The notes below the pieces were generated by a model. The model searched no databases. It saw only the letters and a list, made by a program, of their open reading frames with translations, and was not told the origin of the DNA. A program made the position numbers and the translations under genes. From assembly GCA_025890175.1 (NCBI GenBank), contig JANPYM010000001.1:337187-401186 (forward strand): DNA of 64,000 bases. Direction: 5' to 3'. How positions within the stretch are numbered: the stretch's first letter is position 1; each line of letters begins with the position of its first letter. This stretch comes from Ciborinia camelliae. Taxonomy: Eukaryota; Ascomycota; Leotiomycetes; Helotiales; Sclerotiniaceae. This document shows, in pieces, positions 54,491 to 64,000 of the stretch.

Positions 54491-55424
54491 TCTTGCGGTT
54501 TCAAAGATTTGAGCGGGAAAGAGTAGAGGTATGTATGGATGCGGTCTTGTAGTTCGTGATAGGATATAGGATACGATGTGTAAAGAAGGGTTCTAGGTAT
54601 GCGGATCAGACCGTAGATCTGAGGGGTAGGAGGAGGGGGTTGGGTGTGAGGGGTGGAAAGGACACCTCGAAATTTGAGATGTTTGTGAAGCTTGAGTGGA
54701 GTGAAGTGAGTGAATTCAATGAATTGTGTTGTGGGTGTTCTGATACCTGTATTTACTTGATTGGTTGGGCCTCGTGTGCGTCATAGGTGTTGTGTGGCGT
54801 GGTGTGGTGTGGAGTGGCGTAACGGAAATGTATGTGGATGTGGCTGGAATGTGAAAATCCAATGCCCGTTCTGCCTGCAAACGAATTCAGTATCAACAAC
54901 ATCAATTTTGAACTTTGAAGTAATTAGTTCTAAACATATCATATATTACCTAATATATGATATATAGGTATATATCATATCATACCATCATATTTTAATG
55001 AATCAGGTGATATGATATACACTTCAAGTGTATCAATGTATAAGATTATTATCGACTTACCGGTAAGCAATTGATGAGCATGAACGAAGTTGTTCACACG
55101 CAATGGGTAGCACGTCTAAAATCTCAAACCCTTCATTATTAACCTACTCCGTATGTTATCCATCCATCATTTTATTATTGATAACGCCATCCATGGACCA
55201 TGATCCATCCATCCATCTTTTCAGCGAGAACGGGCCAAGAGAAAAAAAACCTTGACCCTATGTATACCCCACCTCGGGGATCGACTTCCATCACGCATTT
55301 CCCCTCTCCTGCATCTATCTTCCTTACATTGCAGACCAATACATATATTTAACTTTCATTGCTCTTGACCTCCTTCTATTCTTCCATTCCATTCCCTTTT
55401 GATCACATTTTGTTCCCTCCCAAA
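54491..55424. promoter_or_regulatory. Divergent intergenic region with an AT palindrome
   Basis: 5' flanks of the DnaJ gene (minus) and the homocysteine methyltransferase gene (plus). The middle (54930-55050) is AT-rich with several nested inverted repeats. CCATCCAT repeats lie near 55197-55216. Confidence 0.5.
54955..54980. repeat. Perfect 26-bp inverted repeat
   Basis: Two 12-bp arms, ATATGATATATA and TATATATCATAT, separated by GG. Overlapping and neighbouring copies of ATATGATATA continue to about 55020. Confidence 0.85.
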
Positions 55425-56534
55425 ATGTCACCAAACTGCAAAATCCATCTCCTAGACGGTGGCCTTGGCACTACACTCGGGGACTCCCACCAAGTACAAT
55501 TCACCGAAAAAGAACCCCTCTGGTCCTCTCAACTCCTTATTCCTACTCATCCTCACGGACCCAAAACGCTCCTCGCCACCCAAAAGTCCTTTGTGGATGC
55601 CGGCGCTGATATTTTGTTAACTGCTACTTATCAGACGAGTTATGAAGGGTTTGGAGGCTCTGGATATGCTGTTCATTCACACTCATCCACCAACTCTGGA
55701 AAGGAAGATGGAGACAAAGAAGAAGTAAATGGGATTATGAGAAGTGCGATAGATATCGCTTCCAATGCATTTTCCACCCAAAAAGATTCAAACGGCAAAA
55801 TAGCATTAAGTCTTGGTGCATACGGTGCAATCATGACCCCAGGACAAGAATACACGGGGAAGTATGATGATGAGCATAAATCGAGCGAGCAGTTGAGTTC
55901 GTGGCATCATGAAAGAATCTCTGTTTTCTCGAGGGATCCAAAATGCTGGGAGAGGATTGATTATGTGGCTTTTGAAACCATTCCATTGTTGGAGGAAATT
56001 GAGGGTATAAGAAAATCTATGGGAGAAGTTGAGAGATCGAGAGGCGGAGAGGAAGGAAGCAAACCATTTTGGATTGCATGTGTTTTCCCCGGCGAGGGAA
56101 ACTGTTTACCGAGTGGGGGTTCCGTGCAAGAAATTGTGCAATCAATGTTGTGCAAGAAAGATGGCGCCCCAGTACCATTTGGAATCGGTCTCAACTGTAC
56201 CAAAATTGCAAAAGTGGAAACTTTAATACTGGATTTTGAACGAGAGGTCAAAGCTTTAGTTGAGAAGGGAGAGGTTAGTGAGTGGCCTTCTTTCGTAGTA
56301 TACCCCGATGGAACGACCCAGGGCGAAGTCTACAATACCACTACCAAAGTTTGGGAAATCAGGGAACCACCCGGAAAAGACGATTTGCAGTGGGATGAGG
56401 CGGTTCTTGAGATTGTGAGGAGGACGAGAGAGAGGGGATTGTGGAGGGAGATTATTGTGGGTGGTTGTTGTAAGACTACACCGAGGGAAATCGGCAAGTT
56501 GAGGGAAAGGATTGATCGGCTGGATAAAGAATAA
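55425..56534 (+). CDS. Homocysteine S-methyltransferase family protein
   Basis: Single exon, 369 residues. The start reads MSPNCKIHLLDGGLGTTLGD, the usual opening of the family's TIM barrel. It has GADILLTATYQTSYEGF, the GAYGAIMTPGQEYTG loop and the zinc ligands Cys258 (GIGLNC) and Cys348-349 (VGGCC) near the C-terminus. Family role: transfer of a methyl group from S-methylmethionine or S-adenosylmethionine to homocysteine, making methionine (yeast Mht1/Sam4). A longer frame reaches back to a TTG at 55359, but the ATG at 55425 has an A-rich context and fits the family start. An inserted Ser/Glu-rich loop is seen at residues about 83-103. Confidence 0.93.
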   Translation: MSPNCKIHLLDGGLGTTLGDSHQVQFTEKEPLWSSQLLIPTHPHGPKTLLATQKSFVDAGADILLTATYQTSYEGFGGSGYAVHSHSSTNSGKEDGDKEEVNGIMRSAIDIASNAFSTQKDSNGKIALSLGAYGAIMTPGQEYTGKYDDEHKSSEQLSSWHHERISVFSRDPKCWERIDYVAFETIPLLEEIEGIRKSMGEVERSRGGEEGSKPFWIACVFPGEGNCLPSGGSVQEIVQSMLCKKDGAPVPFGIGLNCTKIAKVETLILDFEREVKALVEKGEVSEWPSFVVYPDGTTQGEVYNTTTKVWEIREPPGKDDLQWDEAVLEIVRRTRERGLWREIIVGGCCKTTPREIGKLRERIDRLDKE

Positions 56535-57269
56535 TCGAATATATACAATGGGAAGAAACGTTATATGCTACGCGGCCTTTTTAATACCGTTTCGCGTTTC
56601 ACTCTTTTGTAGCTCGGCACTAGAAATGTGTCTAGTGATCAGTGTCGCTATTATATTATTTATATCATATGGTGTATTTTCCCTTCGATAAAAAGTTTAA
56701 TGCACTTCCGTTGGTATCTGGGGCAGTACCTCATTCTTCAATGATGATGATAGTAAGAAGCGCAGGTCTCGAGAGTGCCGAAAATGATGCTGGGCCTACG
56801 TGTCTGGGATTTCGTTGGAGCTTTTATGGTGAAATGGCAAGTGTATTTCTTTTCACTTGTGAATGAACCAACCAAATGAAACCCATCTCGGCCGTTTTCT
56901 TGAATTCAGCACGATCATTCTTGATGGCTACCCTGGTTTGACCTGAAGTAGCAATAACAATATCTCAAAAATTACATTAAGATTGACAGAAAGTGCCCAT
57001 CGTTAGAAGAATCTCTCTATCAAAAATACGATATGAATATTTCCAAGGGTATTTATTTCGAATAGAATCGTTAGAATGGCAGTTCCTCAAAAGCAGTGTT
57101 TTCCCGATATGCATGCAATCCACGTAGGTATCTCATACACCCTCTATCAAGCGCTATGACGCACATATATTAATTTCATCTATATAATATTTTCGTTTAA
57201 CTGACCTTCTCTCGTGGGTTTCCAAGATGCAATCTTTCTAGACTCATCAGGATCTTCGCTCCAAATTGC
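56535..57269. other. Intergenic, nothing recognised
   Basis: 3' flank of the methyltransferase gene and downstream end of the unresolved minus-strand gene. No family motif seen. Confidence 0.5.
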
Positions 57270-58110
57270 ATTTTCCATAATTTCAAATTCCCTAGTCCAA
57301 TCTCCTCTCATTCAGTTAGTAGAGTAAATACATGTCGTTCTATCTCCACCTGGTACTTGGCGTCTGACTTCCCCTTGGCGAAGGTGGTCTTTCAAAACCA
57401 TGACTGCTCCATCGCCTTCTGCAAATGTTACACTTTTGTCATCAAAGCTCCAGCCAGGCTTGCCTACGATGCATCTGAAGACATTGTGAACCGGGCCCAA
57501 TTGGAATACTGAACACCTTTCCGGTCCGTGAACAGTAGGGAACACATTTTGTTTGATGCTGGACCCTTCAAATCCAGAGTGGGTTCGAGGCTATAAAGAT
57601 CAAAAGTGGTGGCTTCACCACTTGGTGTTATACCGGATAGTATCATAAGAACGAACTTCATCTGGTACTGTTTGTATCGCATTTACGAGCTTAGATGATG
57701 GCGGTTGGTTCAAGCTGGTATAGTGATAAAAACATTTCAATATTCCGATGCGTATGGAGCCGGCGAGGAAGGTATAGAGTTGACTTGCTAGAGGGATCGT
57801 GAGAATGTTTGGCGGTCCGGTGAAAACTTTAGAATCAGAATCGTAATGAACGTCGAAGATGCTCGGTGTGTCCAAAAACACACGACAGAGCAGGTTGTAG
57901 TACGAATCGAAAAGATATGGTGCTACCACTCTCATTCAACACTCGAACATTGGCCAAGTTATAAAGTCCATTTCATCCTCGCCCGAAAATGCGGCACATA
58001 GCCTCGAAGCTGCACCGCTGAATTCAGTCAGGTCTGGCCGAGCTTCTGGAGTCGAGCACTGGAAGAACAACAGAGCCTTCACACGCGCTTTGAAACGCTT
58101 GGTGGGAATT
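57270..58110 (-). pseudogene. Unidentified gene, probably broken (or unresolved introns)
   Basis: On the minus strand, a chain of coding-like segments runs from about 58100 to 57200. The segment KALLFFQCSTPEARPDLTEF leads to FITWPMFEC and a TGA at about 57939, then the same frame continues VVAPYLFDSYYNLLCRVF. A possible phase-0 intron (about 57690-57605) joins this to SSIKQNVFPTVHGP and FRCIVGKPGWSFDDKSVTF, ending near 57312. Beyond it, DWTREFEIMENAIWSEDPDE looks coding too. Some breaks can be bridged by plausible introns, others not. I do not recognise the family and cannot tell a pseudogene from a poorly modelled gene. Confidence 0.35.
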
Positions 58111-59203
58111 ATAAGTCAAGAAAATGAATCGGTCTGGTACTCCGCCATGAGCTGTTTCGCTCCAGATCGAAATCAAATCTGACCGGTGTCTCAAGGCATG
58201 GTAAAGCTTTTTAAATGACGTATATGGAAAGAGTGTGTGATAATTTAGAGCTTCTATGAGGCCAGATAAGATAAAATAACGACAGTGGTAGATATTCGTC
58301 TGAATGGTGCACTACTTCCAGATGAATTGTTTCATCTTATTTACTGGAAGGTAGACGAATGTAGTGCTTCATGAGGTAACAATATCTGGCTGGATGGATT
58401 GTAATACCCGCTCCTTCTAAAATAATGGTTCATATCCTGCCTGAGTCAAGGCGCAGTTGATCAGCAATATGGACAATACCTAATGAGAGACCACCGGTCC
58501 CGGTCCCCCTCCACCGCTTAGTCAGCCGAGAATACACCTGGTATTCCAACGCTGTATCCACAATTGGAACCCCATGATTAGGTATTCACTACAATCCCTT
58601 TTCGCCAAAAGTAAATTCCAGTGAGATCAAGATAATGTAGATATATCTAGATTTTGCCATTCTTTTCTCAGTCTAATCGTCGCTCAAACCCGAATCTATA
58701 CTCTTTGGATTATTTCAACTTTCTAACACCCAAAGAGCATACATACATGTAGATCCGGGCTAGTAGCGCAACCCCCCCGCACAGGCCTCTGACCTACTTT
58801 ACTTAGCCTGCTGTATCTTAACGTGGGCAATGTGGTCCTTGTCTTTTCAGATCCTTAAGAATGTGGTGCGCCGCGAATATTCTTGACGGAAAGCAATCGA
58901 GAGGAAATTGAATGGCAGCACAGCACGATAAAAGTGTTGAACATATGCGATTCATGAAAGGATACGGAAATGTTGCATGTCGATATCCACTAGGCGATTG
59001 GGACTAAAAGCAGACTTGAAAGTTGAAATAAACACGAGATCTTATCAGAAGATATAATTGTTGAGCAAGACAATAAGATCTAGAAGAAAATGCTTTCGCC
59101 TGCTTCTGGCAATATCAAATTAATTCAGCATCAATCACCTCTCAACTTTCAACTTCTCTGAACAACAGTCAAAATTTCTCAAAACACCCATTTGGAATTC
59201 AAT
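58111..59203. other. Intergenic, nothing recognised
   Basis: Upstream part of the unresolved minus-strand gene and 5' flank of the secreted LRAT-like gene. Start exons of the former may lie in the first 150 bp but could not be fixed. Confidence 0.45.
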
Positions 59204-59902
59204 ATGAGGTTCTCCGACCTCCTCCCACTGCTTCTAATAGCTCCAGTCGCTGTCGCGAGACCCATCGCAAGGCCCGAACCTAAAGCTGCTAACAAGACCA
59301 ATCTCATCACCAGCGCACCAACTTACGTGGACACTTGGGCGTATACTCAGGCCATTACTATGCACAGCGGCCTAACCAAGGACAATTGGTACTATTTCAT
59401 ACTGGAATGGCCTCTCGGCACGACTGGCGGCAAAGAATATGAAGCAGAGATTAAGCAGCTCCGCCAGCAGCTGGGCTTCGATCACATCGGAATAGTCATC
59501 GGCCGGATTACCGAGACGGAGCAGAAATCTGAGGAGGGCGTTGTGAAAATAATCCGCAACTTTGCAGCCGTGACGTACCATATGACTGCATCGGACAGCG
59601 GAAAAACGAATGTCACGCCGCAAAATTTCGACAATTACTATGAAGGGCAAACTCTCAAATGGGGAGGTGCGACTACGCCGGAAAAGGCCGCAAGTGCAAA
59701 GACTACTGCAGAAGGCTACACCGAACAAGATGGGCATTGGAATTTCAGTATTAACGACAACAACTGTGATACTTTTGTCAAGGTCATCGAGAGAATAGTT
59801 GAATCGGCGGAGTATGGTGATGTTTCTTCAAGAGCCATCTCATCCTCCTCTTCGTGGATCAGTTGGCGTAGTTCTGGGTTCAGTGACTGGTGGAATTCGT
59901 AA
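59204..59902 (+). CDS. Secreted protein with LRAT/NlpC-P60-like His...Cys motif, 232 residues
   Basis: Single exon. A signal peptide (MRFSDLLPLLLIAPVAVARP) is followed by a short Pro/Arg segment. The body contains GFDHIGIVIGRI (His94) and, 94 residues later, NDNNCDTFVKVIERIV (Cys188). A conserved His in a beta-strand before a late N-C-x-x-F helix start is the order of the permuted NlpC/P60 fold used by LRAT-type acyltransferases. The C-terminus is Ser/Trp-rich (WISWRSSGFSDWWNS). Acyltransferase or peptidase activity is inference from two motifs, and the family is not recognised with confidence. The ATG at 59204 is preferred to the TTG at 59192. Confidence 0.75.
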   Translation: MRFSDLLPLLLIAPVAVARPIARPEPKAANKTNLITSAPTYVDTWAYTQAITMHSGLTKDNWYYFILEWPLGTTGGKEYEAEIKQLRQQLGFDHIGIVIGRITETEQKSEEGVVKIIRNFAAVTYHMTASDSGKTNVTPQNFDNYYEGQTLKWGGATTPEKAASAKTTAEGYTEQDGHWNFSINDNNCDTFVKVIERIVESAEYGDVSSRAISSSSSWISWRSSGFSDWWNS

Positions 59903-60490
59903 GGCTTTGCCTTTTTCTTCTTCAACTTTACTTTTTGTTTACGGGATTCTTTTTAGATTGTGGGGATGATTATATTTCTGCATATGTAAAGCATAATGCC
60001 TAAGTTTTGAGAATTATGTTTGTGTATATATATATATTAATACTTTCTTTGGATATTTAGTTCTATTATTGTATATTTTGTAATATTCATCAACTAGATA
60101 GAGAATATAGCCTCAATAATCTACATAAGGCAACTCCGAAACAGAATCATCCAATCAAAGCATCAGCCCAAAACAACAATGTTAGTACGGATTTTGTGTA
60201 ATCTCGGGTAAGCAAGGGGAGCAGAAGTCAGAATCACAAATTTTATATGATCCATCCATCTCGTGATAACAAAAAAACCATACGAAAAACAGAAAAAGAG
60301 GCGGAAAGCATGGCCTATCAAACAAGGGGGCGGCACAATAAAAGATGATTGGCCCCGGATGGCAGTGCATGCGTGGCGAAGTGTGCATACTACCCTACCT
60401 AGTGATATGTACATAGACGGCTGTTTGCTACATATAAAATCGATTTCAAACAACAACTTCATTCATTCATCATACAAGGAAATAATTAGA
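59903..60490. other. Intergenic
   Basis: 3' flank of the LRAT-like gene with a TATATATATATTAA run near 60027-60041, then the 5' flank of the next gene. The frame from 60263 continues into the next gene but is upstream leader. Confidence 0.5.
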
Positions 60491-61366
60491 ATGACTAAGA
60501 TCAATATGAAAAATAATCCTGCCAGCCTCCACGGCGCAAACAAGCTTGCTACCGCGCCAAATACCAAAAACAGCACGAAATATAATAATATATGTCTCAT
60601 CCTCGTCCTGTTACTCCCGGCCTTGGTAACTCTTATTTTCAAAGTTATGGTGATCAACCCGTACATCCATACCGCAGTTCCTGATCCCGATATACCGGCC
60701 ACGAGGATAACCCACGTAACCTCGACTCATACCTCGACTCTTGTTGTGACCACCTTCACAATAATAGCTTCAACTCAAACCTCGACTCTTATTGTGACCT
60801 CCTATACAATAACAACCTCAACCTCAACCTCCACCTCCACCATCTCTGCACCCTCCAACAAGCATAAAGATAACGATGCCAAATACTCTTTAACCCCCAG
60901 CTCCGTCCCCTGGCCCGAATCCACCTTCATCATCCGCTCCACTTCATCTGGAAAACTCCTCACTTTAAACGTCGGTAGAGTCGTTCTGACTCCAGCAGGT
61001 GCCAATCGCGGTTCCAGTATCCATGTGAGCACATTCCCGTCAACCTCTCTTTCCATTCTTCTCAATAAGGTACTGAACCTTTCTTGTCCATAGTGGAGAT
61101 GCGTCGAAGAAAAAGGGTGGCTCCATTTTCAAAACGTCGCCTCGGGCTGTTATCTCGGGTACAATACTTCCCGCGACGTCATTTGTTCGGCAACGAGACC
61201 TGACGGGTGGGAGAGAATCGTTGCGAGACCGACACCCTCTGGCGGCTACTATTTACTGATGACGCACTGGGAACGATTGTGGAGAGTGGGTGCGCAGGGG
61301 GAGAATTTGGTGAAGATTGGGGAGGGCTGGGGAGAGGTGCTTGTTTGGGAGTTTGTTAAGGTTTAG
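60491..61366 (+). CDS. Signal-anchored membrane protein with Thr-rich stalk and conserved C-terminal domain, 268 residues
   Basis: Exons 60491-61024 and 61094-61366 join in phase 0 (donor GTGAGC, acceptor CCATAG). A short basic N-terminus precedes one membrane helix (ICLILVLLLPALVTLIF, residues about 34-50). Then comes a low-complexity Ser/Thr stalk (about 70-120) with internal repeats of THTSTLVVTTFT/TQTSTLIVTSYT. The C-terminal about 125 residues form a compact, probably beta-rich domain: IIRSTSSGKLLTLNVGRVVL, then WLHFQNVASGCYLGYNTSRD, LMTHWERLWRVGAQGENLV and VWEFVKV. I have the impression of a recurrent fungal domain with the MTHWERLW motif, but its function is unknown to me. Type II topology would put it outside the cell. 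The 60506 ATG is an alternative start. Confidence 0.77.
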
Positions 61367-61800
61367 AGGCTGTTGGTGGGGGCCCTTCGGATTCATTAAA
61401 TGCGGTCGAAGTTGGATATGTATTTTTTCTAGGAATGGCGCTTTGAACTTCTCAAAACTTGATGGGATCATTTAATACATATCACAAAATTCCATTTTAA
61501 TATTTGAACGGAAGTCGGATTTATTATGACTTTTGGGAGTTGGAGTTGGAGAAGCATCCCAATGAATCTAGCCCGGAAGCAAAGAAGAATGCTGTTATAC
61601 GGCATAGGGTTCTTTCGGAGAACTAACTCGTTTTATAATGCGTATATCTTCAATAAATCCTTCCCCGGCACTGAACGAGCGATAGAAAAAGATTTGAGAT
61701 GGTTAGTAAAATGTACTGCTTTAAAGATTTTCGACGTTATAAGCTAATAGTCCACCACGATTGTGAGAAGATACGGGTAGTGGGTAGTCACGCCATCTAT
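61367..61800. other. Intergenic
   Basis: Nothing recognised apart from the 3' flank of the preceding gene. Confidence 0.5.
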
Positions 61801-62690
61801 GGCTCATGACAAGACCAAGCAGTACAGCCCCTCGGGACTATTAAGTTTTCAACCGTCTCGTATGTCTGGACGCAGTGGAATGGTGATGAATTGCGGAGGA
61901 AATCCACCCAGGTGTGGAGTCTGACTTGCAATATATAATTTTGGGTTGATGTAGTGTATAGATCAAGATGACCTTGACGATAAGAAGAGCGAGATTATCA
62001 AAATGGCTGAATGCTACGGGGGCGCTTCTACAGTGCTACTCTTAATACGCGAAAAACCAGAGGATTCATTTGTATCCCAAGGCTTGAAAGTGGGGTTTCC
62101 AGCCTTGGGAAAAATATCAAGGCTAACAGAGAAGCAAGCACTAAAAGCCTTGCTTAATCCGACCTGGAAAAAGCGGTTTGAAAACCTCGGGAAGTCTACA
62201 TGAGAAGACGAGTGATATTTTGTTTCGGCAGTCAGTTTGTCGATTGTGATGACCTGAGTGAGATCTTGCGAGACGTAGAAGTGGTGCATAGTGGAATCAT
62301 TAACGAGTGGACCGTTTACGAAGAAGAACCCATGGGAACTTTTGCTACAAAGAATGACTGTAACTCTGTACGTTAAGATCGTTTCATGTGACTCGCATCA
62401 GCCAGGCACCTGATCTTGGGACCAATGAAGCAAACGTGGGCATATAAAGCCGGTGACGCCGATGAAAATACTATGAAGTATGAAGCGGCTGTTGCATTTT
62501 CCGACGGAAGAGGATCAATCAAAAAGCAAGACTATATCTACAGTCTTGCGGTGGTGATAAAGACATGGAAAAGCTCAAAGTAAAGTACGATTGGAGTCTG
62601 CGAGAGCTGCATTATGCATTGGTCATTAAAGCACTATTATGTAGCTCAATCATCAACCTCGGATTATATTTTCCCGGAAAGGGATTTCGA
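61801..62690 (+). pseudogene. HET-domain (heterokaryon incompatibility) pseudogene
   Basis: The successive motifs of a HET domain appear in the right order but in shifted frames. FSTVSYVWTQWNGDELRRKS (from about 61846) is followed by a stop near 61935 and FWVDVV. The frame shifts by two bases near 61957 to DQDDLDDKKSEIIKMAECYG (the usual CINQ-dd...M..YY.A block). That frame closes at 62203, and VIFCFGSQFVD continues in another (about 62217-62250). SIKKQDYIYSL (near 62517-62550) is followed by a further shift to VKYDWSLRELHYALVIKA (62580-62636). At least three shifts and one stop separate them. Known HET proteins control allorecognition-triggered cell death; this copy cannot make a full product. 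Confidence 0.75.
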
Positions 62691-62914
62691 ATGCCTCGAG
62701 ACGCCAACTTTGGGTACCGAGCCATAAAAATAATTTATTACAGTGTGGTTTATGATCAAAATATAAATGCAATGTGAAAATTGTGACCATGACATCTTTA
62801 AGCTCGTGAAAAAAGCCAAACCCAGGAAGTCATGGTCGCTACAATATCCGATATCCCCAAGAACACCTTTGCTATGAAAACAATTCGCACCCATATATAC
62901 CATCAAATCCAATA
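62691..62914. other. Short intergenic spacer
   Basis: 3' flank of the membrane protein gene. Nothing else seen. Confidence 0.5.
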
Positions 62915-63856
62915 TCAACGTCCGTGATTTCCATCCAGCTCAGAAATTGTGTTCATTTCGTGTACTTGCGTACTGCCAAGCTCATGCGGCATTGAGGAAC
63001 CGGGCGAAGAAGGTGTTGCGACTTGGCCCGTTTTAGCATGGGATGACGATGAAGGAATCCTCTGCTGCGGCAGTGTACCAGAGACCTTTCGCCTTCGCAT
63101 GAAGAATAGAGCACCGACGAGGGCAGCAATGACGACCACACCGGCTGAGATACCGACAGCCAGACCGATTTTTGCTCCACTGGTAAGTCCTGAACTACTA
63201 CTACTCGCTGAAGGTAAATCAACGGCGGTTGTAGCTCTGAGAGTAGATGCAGAAGTTGATGTTGGCGATTCCGAACTTGAACTCGACCTTGAACCAAAAG
63301 CAGTCGATGTGGGTTCCGCGGAATTACCATCGAAATTATATCCATTAATCTGAACAGCGTTAATTACATGGTCACTGCCAAGTACGGTAGTAATTGTCGT
63401 GTATCCATCAGCGACCGGCGTCCAACTGCTAACATATGTAATCGTGGCTCCAGATGTAAAGCTAGATGTGCATTGACCGGGAAATGGCTGTGGTAGTAAA
63501 GACGAGAAACCATAGCCACTAGGACAGCATCCAGTCAATATAGAGCCTGAGTTCACAGAGGCGGTAACAGCTACTGTATATGCTGCCGGGCATAAAAATG
63601 GCCCTAGTGAGGTGATCGCTGCTGCATCGGTTTTCTGATTCCACCATAATGCTGCCTCAAAGGGCCAACATTTAGTTGGGAAAGTGAGGGCATTCTGATT
63701 CGGGTTGTAAGCGTATATATGCGTGAGATTATCAGGAGAATAGAATTCGCTCTTGCAACTTGGTACAAGGGGATAAACTGTCGTTAGAGGTAGCCAAGTG
63801 GTTATCACACCAGCTGACCCCTCAGCTGCTGGATACCGCGAAGTTGGAGTAGCCAT
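62915..63856 (-). CDS. Ser-rich single-pass membrane protein (putative surface sensor), 313 residues
   Basis: Single exon. The first about 180 residues are extracellular-type with Cys at about 34, 63, 89, 110, 111 and 129; the CCPSGYGF motif (110-117) occurs in many fungal single-TM surface proteins. A Ser/Thr-rich stalk (180-225) leads to one transmembrane helix (about 229-252, IGLAVGISAGVVVIAALVGA) with a MRRRK stop-transfer, and a Ser/Pro-rich cytosolic tail. The N-terminus (MATPTSRYPAAEGSAGVITT) is not a signal peptide, so either the helix itself is the anchor or an upstream exon is missing (the ATG is 145 bp from the window end). Sensor role is inference from layout. Confidence 0.8.
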   Translation of the reverse strand: MATPTSRYPAAEGSAGVITTWLPLTTVYPLVPSCKSEFYSPDNLTHIYAYNPNQNALTFPTKCWPFEAALWWNQKTDAAAITSLGPFLCPAAYTVAVTASVNSGSILTGCCPSGYGFSSLLPQPFPGQCTSSFTSGATITYVSSWTPVADGYTTITTVLGSDHVINAVQINGYNFDGNSAEPTSTAFGSRSSSSSESPTSTSASTLRATTAVDLPSASSSSSGLTSGAKIGLAVGISAGVVVIAALVGALFFMRRRKVSGTLPQQRIPSSSSHAKTGQVATPSSPGSSMPHELGSTQVHEMNTISELDGNHGR

Positions 63857-64000
63857 TGATGACTTGCTCTACCAATTGTCCCACAAAAAAAGTAAAAAAT
63901 GGTCGCAGGAAATTTAGAAAATGCGAGCAGTTGGAGATCTGGTGCATTTACAAAACAAAGTGGCCTCCACTCCCAAAGTGGTCCTAATTTCCCCAAACCC
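63857..64000. promoter_or_regulatory. 5' flank of the Ser-rich membrane protein gene (window edge)
   Basis: Only 144 bp are present. They could include an upstream exon carrying a signal peptide, but none is evident. Confidence 0.35.

Noticed and set aside
55359..55424. N-terminal extension of the homocysteine methyltransferase from a TTG
   Set aside because: Fungi initiate at ATG as a rule, and the family start begins at the ATG at 55425.
1..64000. tRNA, rRNA genes, CRISPR arrays, intact transposons
   Set aside because: I looked for T-loop-like motifs, spaced direct repeats and transposase or reverse-transcriptase motifs and saw none; a tRNA scan was not possible, so a single tRNA could have been missed.

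Overview
This is eukaryotic DNA from a filamentous ascomycete. Genes carry several short introns (about 45-150 nt) with GT..AG ends and CTAAC/CTGAC-like branch sites. There are two Zn2Cys6 regulators, an RTA1 membrane protein, a relic of a HET (heterokaryon incompatibility) gene, Pezizomycotina-type small secreted proteins, and many microsatellites. The style fits Leotiomycetes (Botrytis/Sclerotinia-like), but that placement is inference; no taxonomic marker was tested. I found no rRNA, tRNA, CRISPR array or intact transposon.

Layout. 1-5.4 kb is gene-poor with one decayed membrane-protein gene. 5.4-11 kb holds ATG33 (mitophagy), a peroxisomal 2,4-dienoyl-CoA reductase ending in SKL, and a nine-exon Zn2Cys6 regulator. 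11-17.7 kb is gene-poor. It contains a 76-residue secreted protein present twice only because a 1.74 kb segment is repeated on both sides of a 10-N gap, almost certainly two unmerged contig ends. 17.7-25 kb: a GNAT acetyltransferase fused to an allophanate-hydrolase-like amidase, an RRM protein whose C-terminus can become three metallothionein modules, a conserved 65-residue protein and a coiled-coil protein. 25-33 kb: a short-chain dehydrogenase, an RTA1-like protein and a second Zn2Cys6 regulator whose reading frame needs a 2-nt microexon. 33-41.3 kb is a housekeeping block: PAM16, YIP1, a Pex23/Pex30-type peroxin and the TRF4-type poly(A) polymerase. 43-56.5 kb: a Cys-rich secreted protein, a SPOUT RNA methyltransferase, a thioredoxin-like membrane protein, a GPI-type surface protein, a basic one-TM protein, a DnaJ protein and a homocysteine S-methyltransferase. 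57-64 kb looks like a fast-evolving surface/allorecognition neighbourhood: an unresolved gene, a secreted LRAT/NlpC-like protein, a Thr-rich anchored protein, the HET pseudogene and a Ser-rich single-pass membrane protein.

How the genes relate. These are independent eukaryotic genes, not operons. Several pairs share short divergent promoters (ATG33/dienoyl-CoA reductase, PAM16/YIP1, SPOUT/thioredoxin). Two organelle themes recur: peroxisome (SKL-tagged reductase, Pex23-type peroxin) and mitochondrion (ATG33, PAM16). The most novel item is the RRM-metallothionein gene at 20.8-22.0 kb, where retention or removal of one intron would switch a metal-binding tail on or off. The GNAT-amidase fusion and the microexon are next. 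All exon structures were built by hand from reading frames, splice signals and family motifs; none is transcript-verified.
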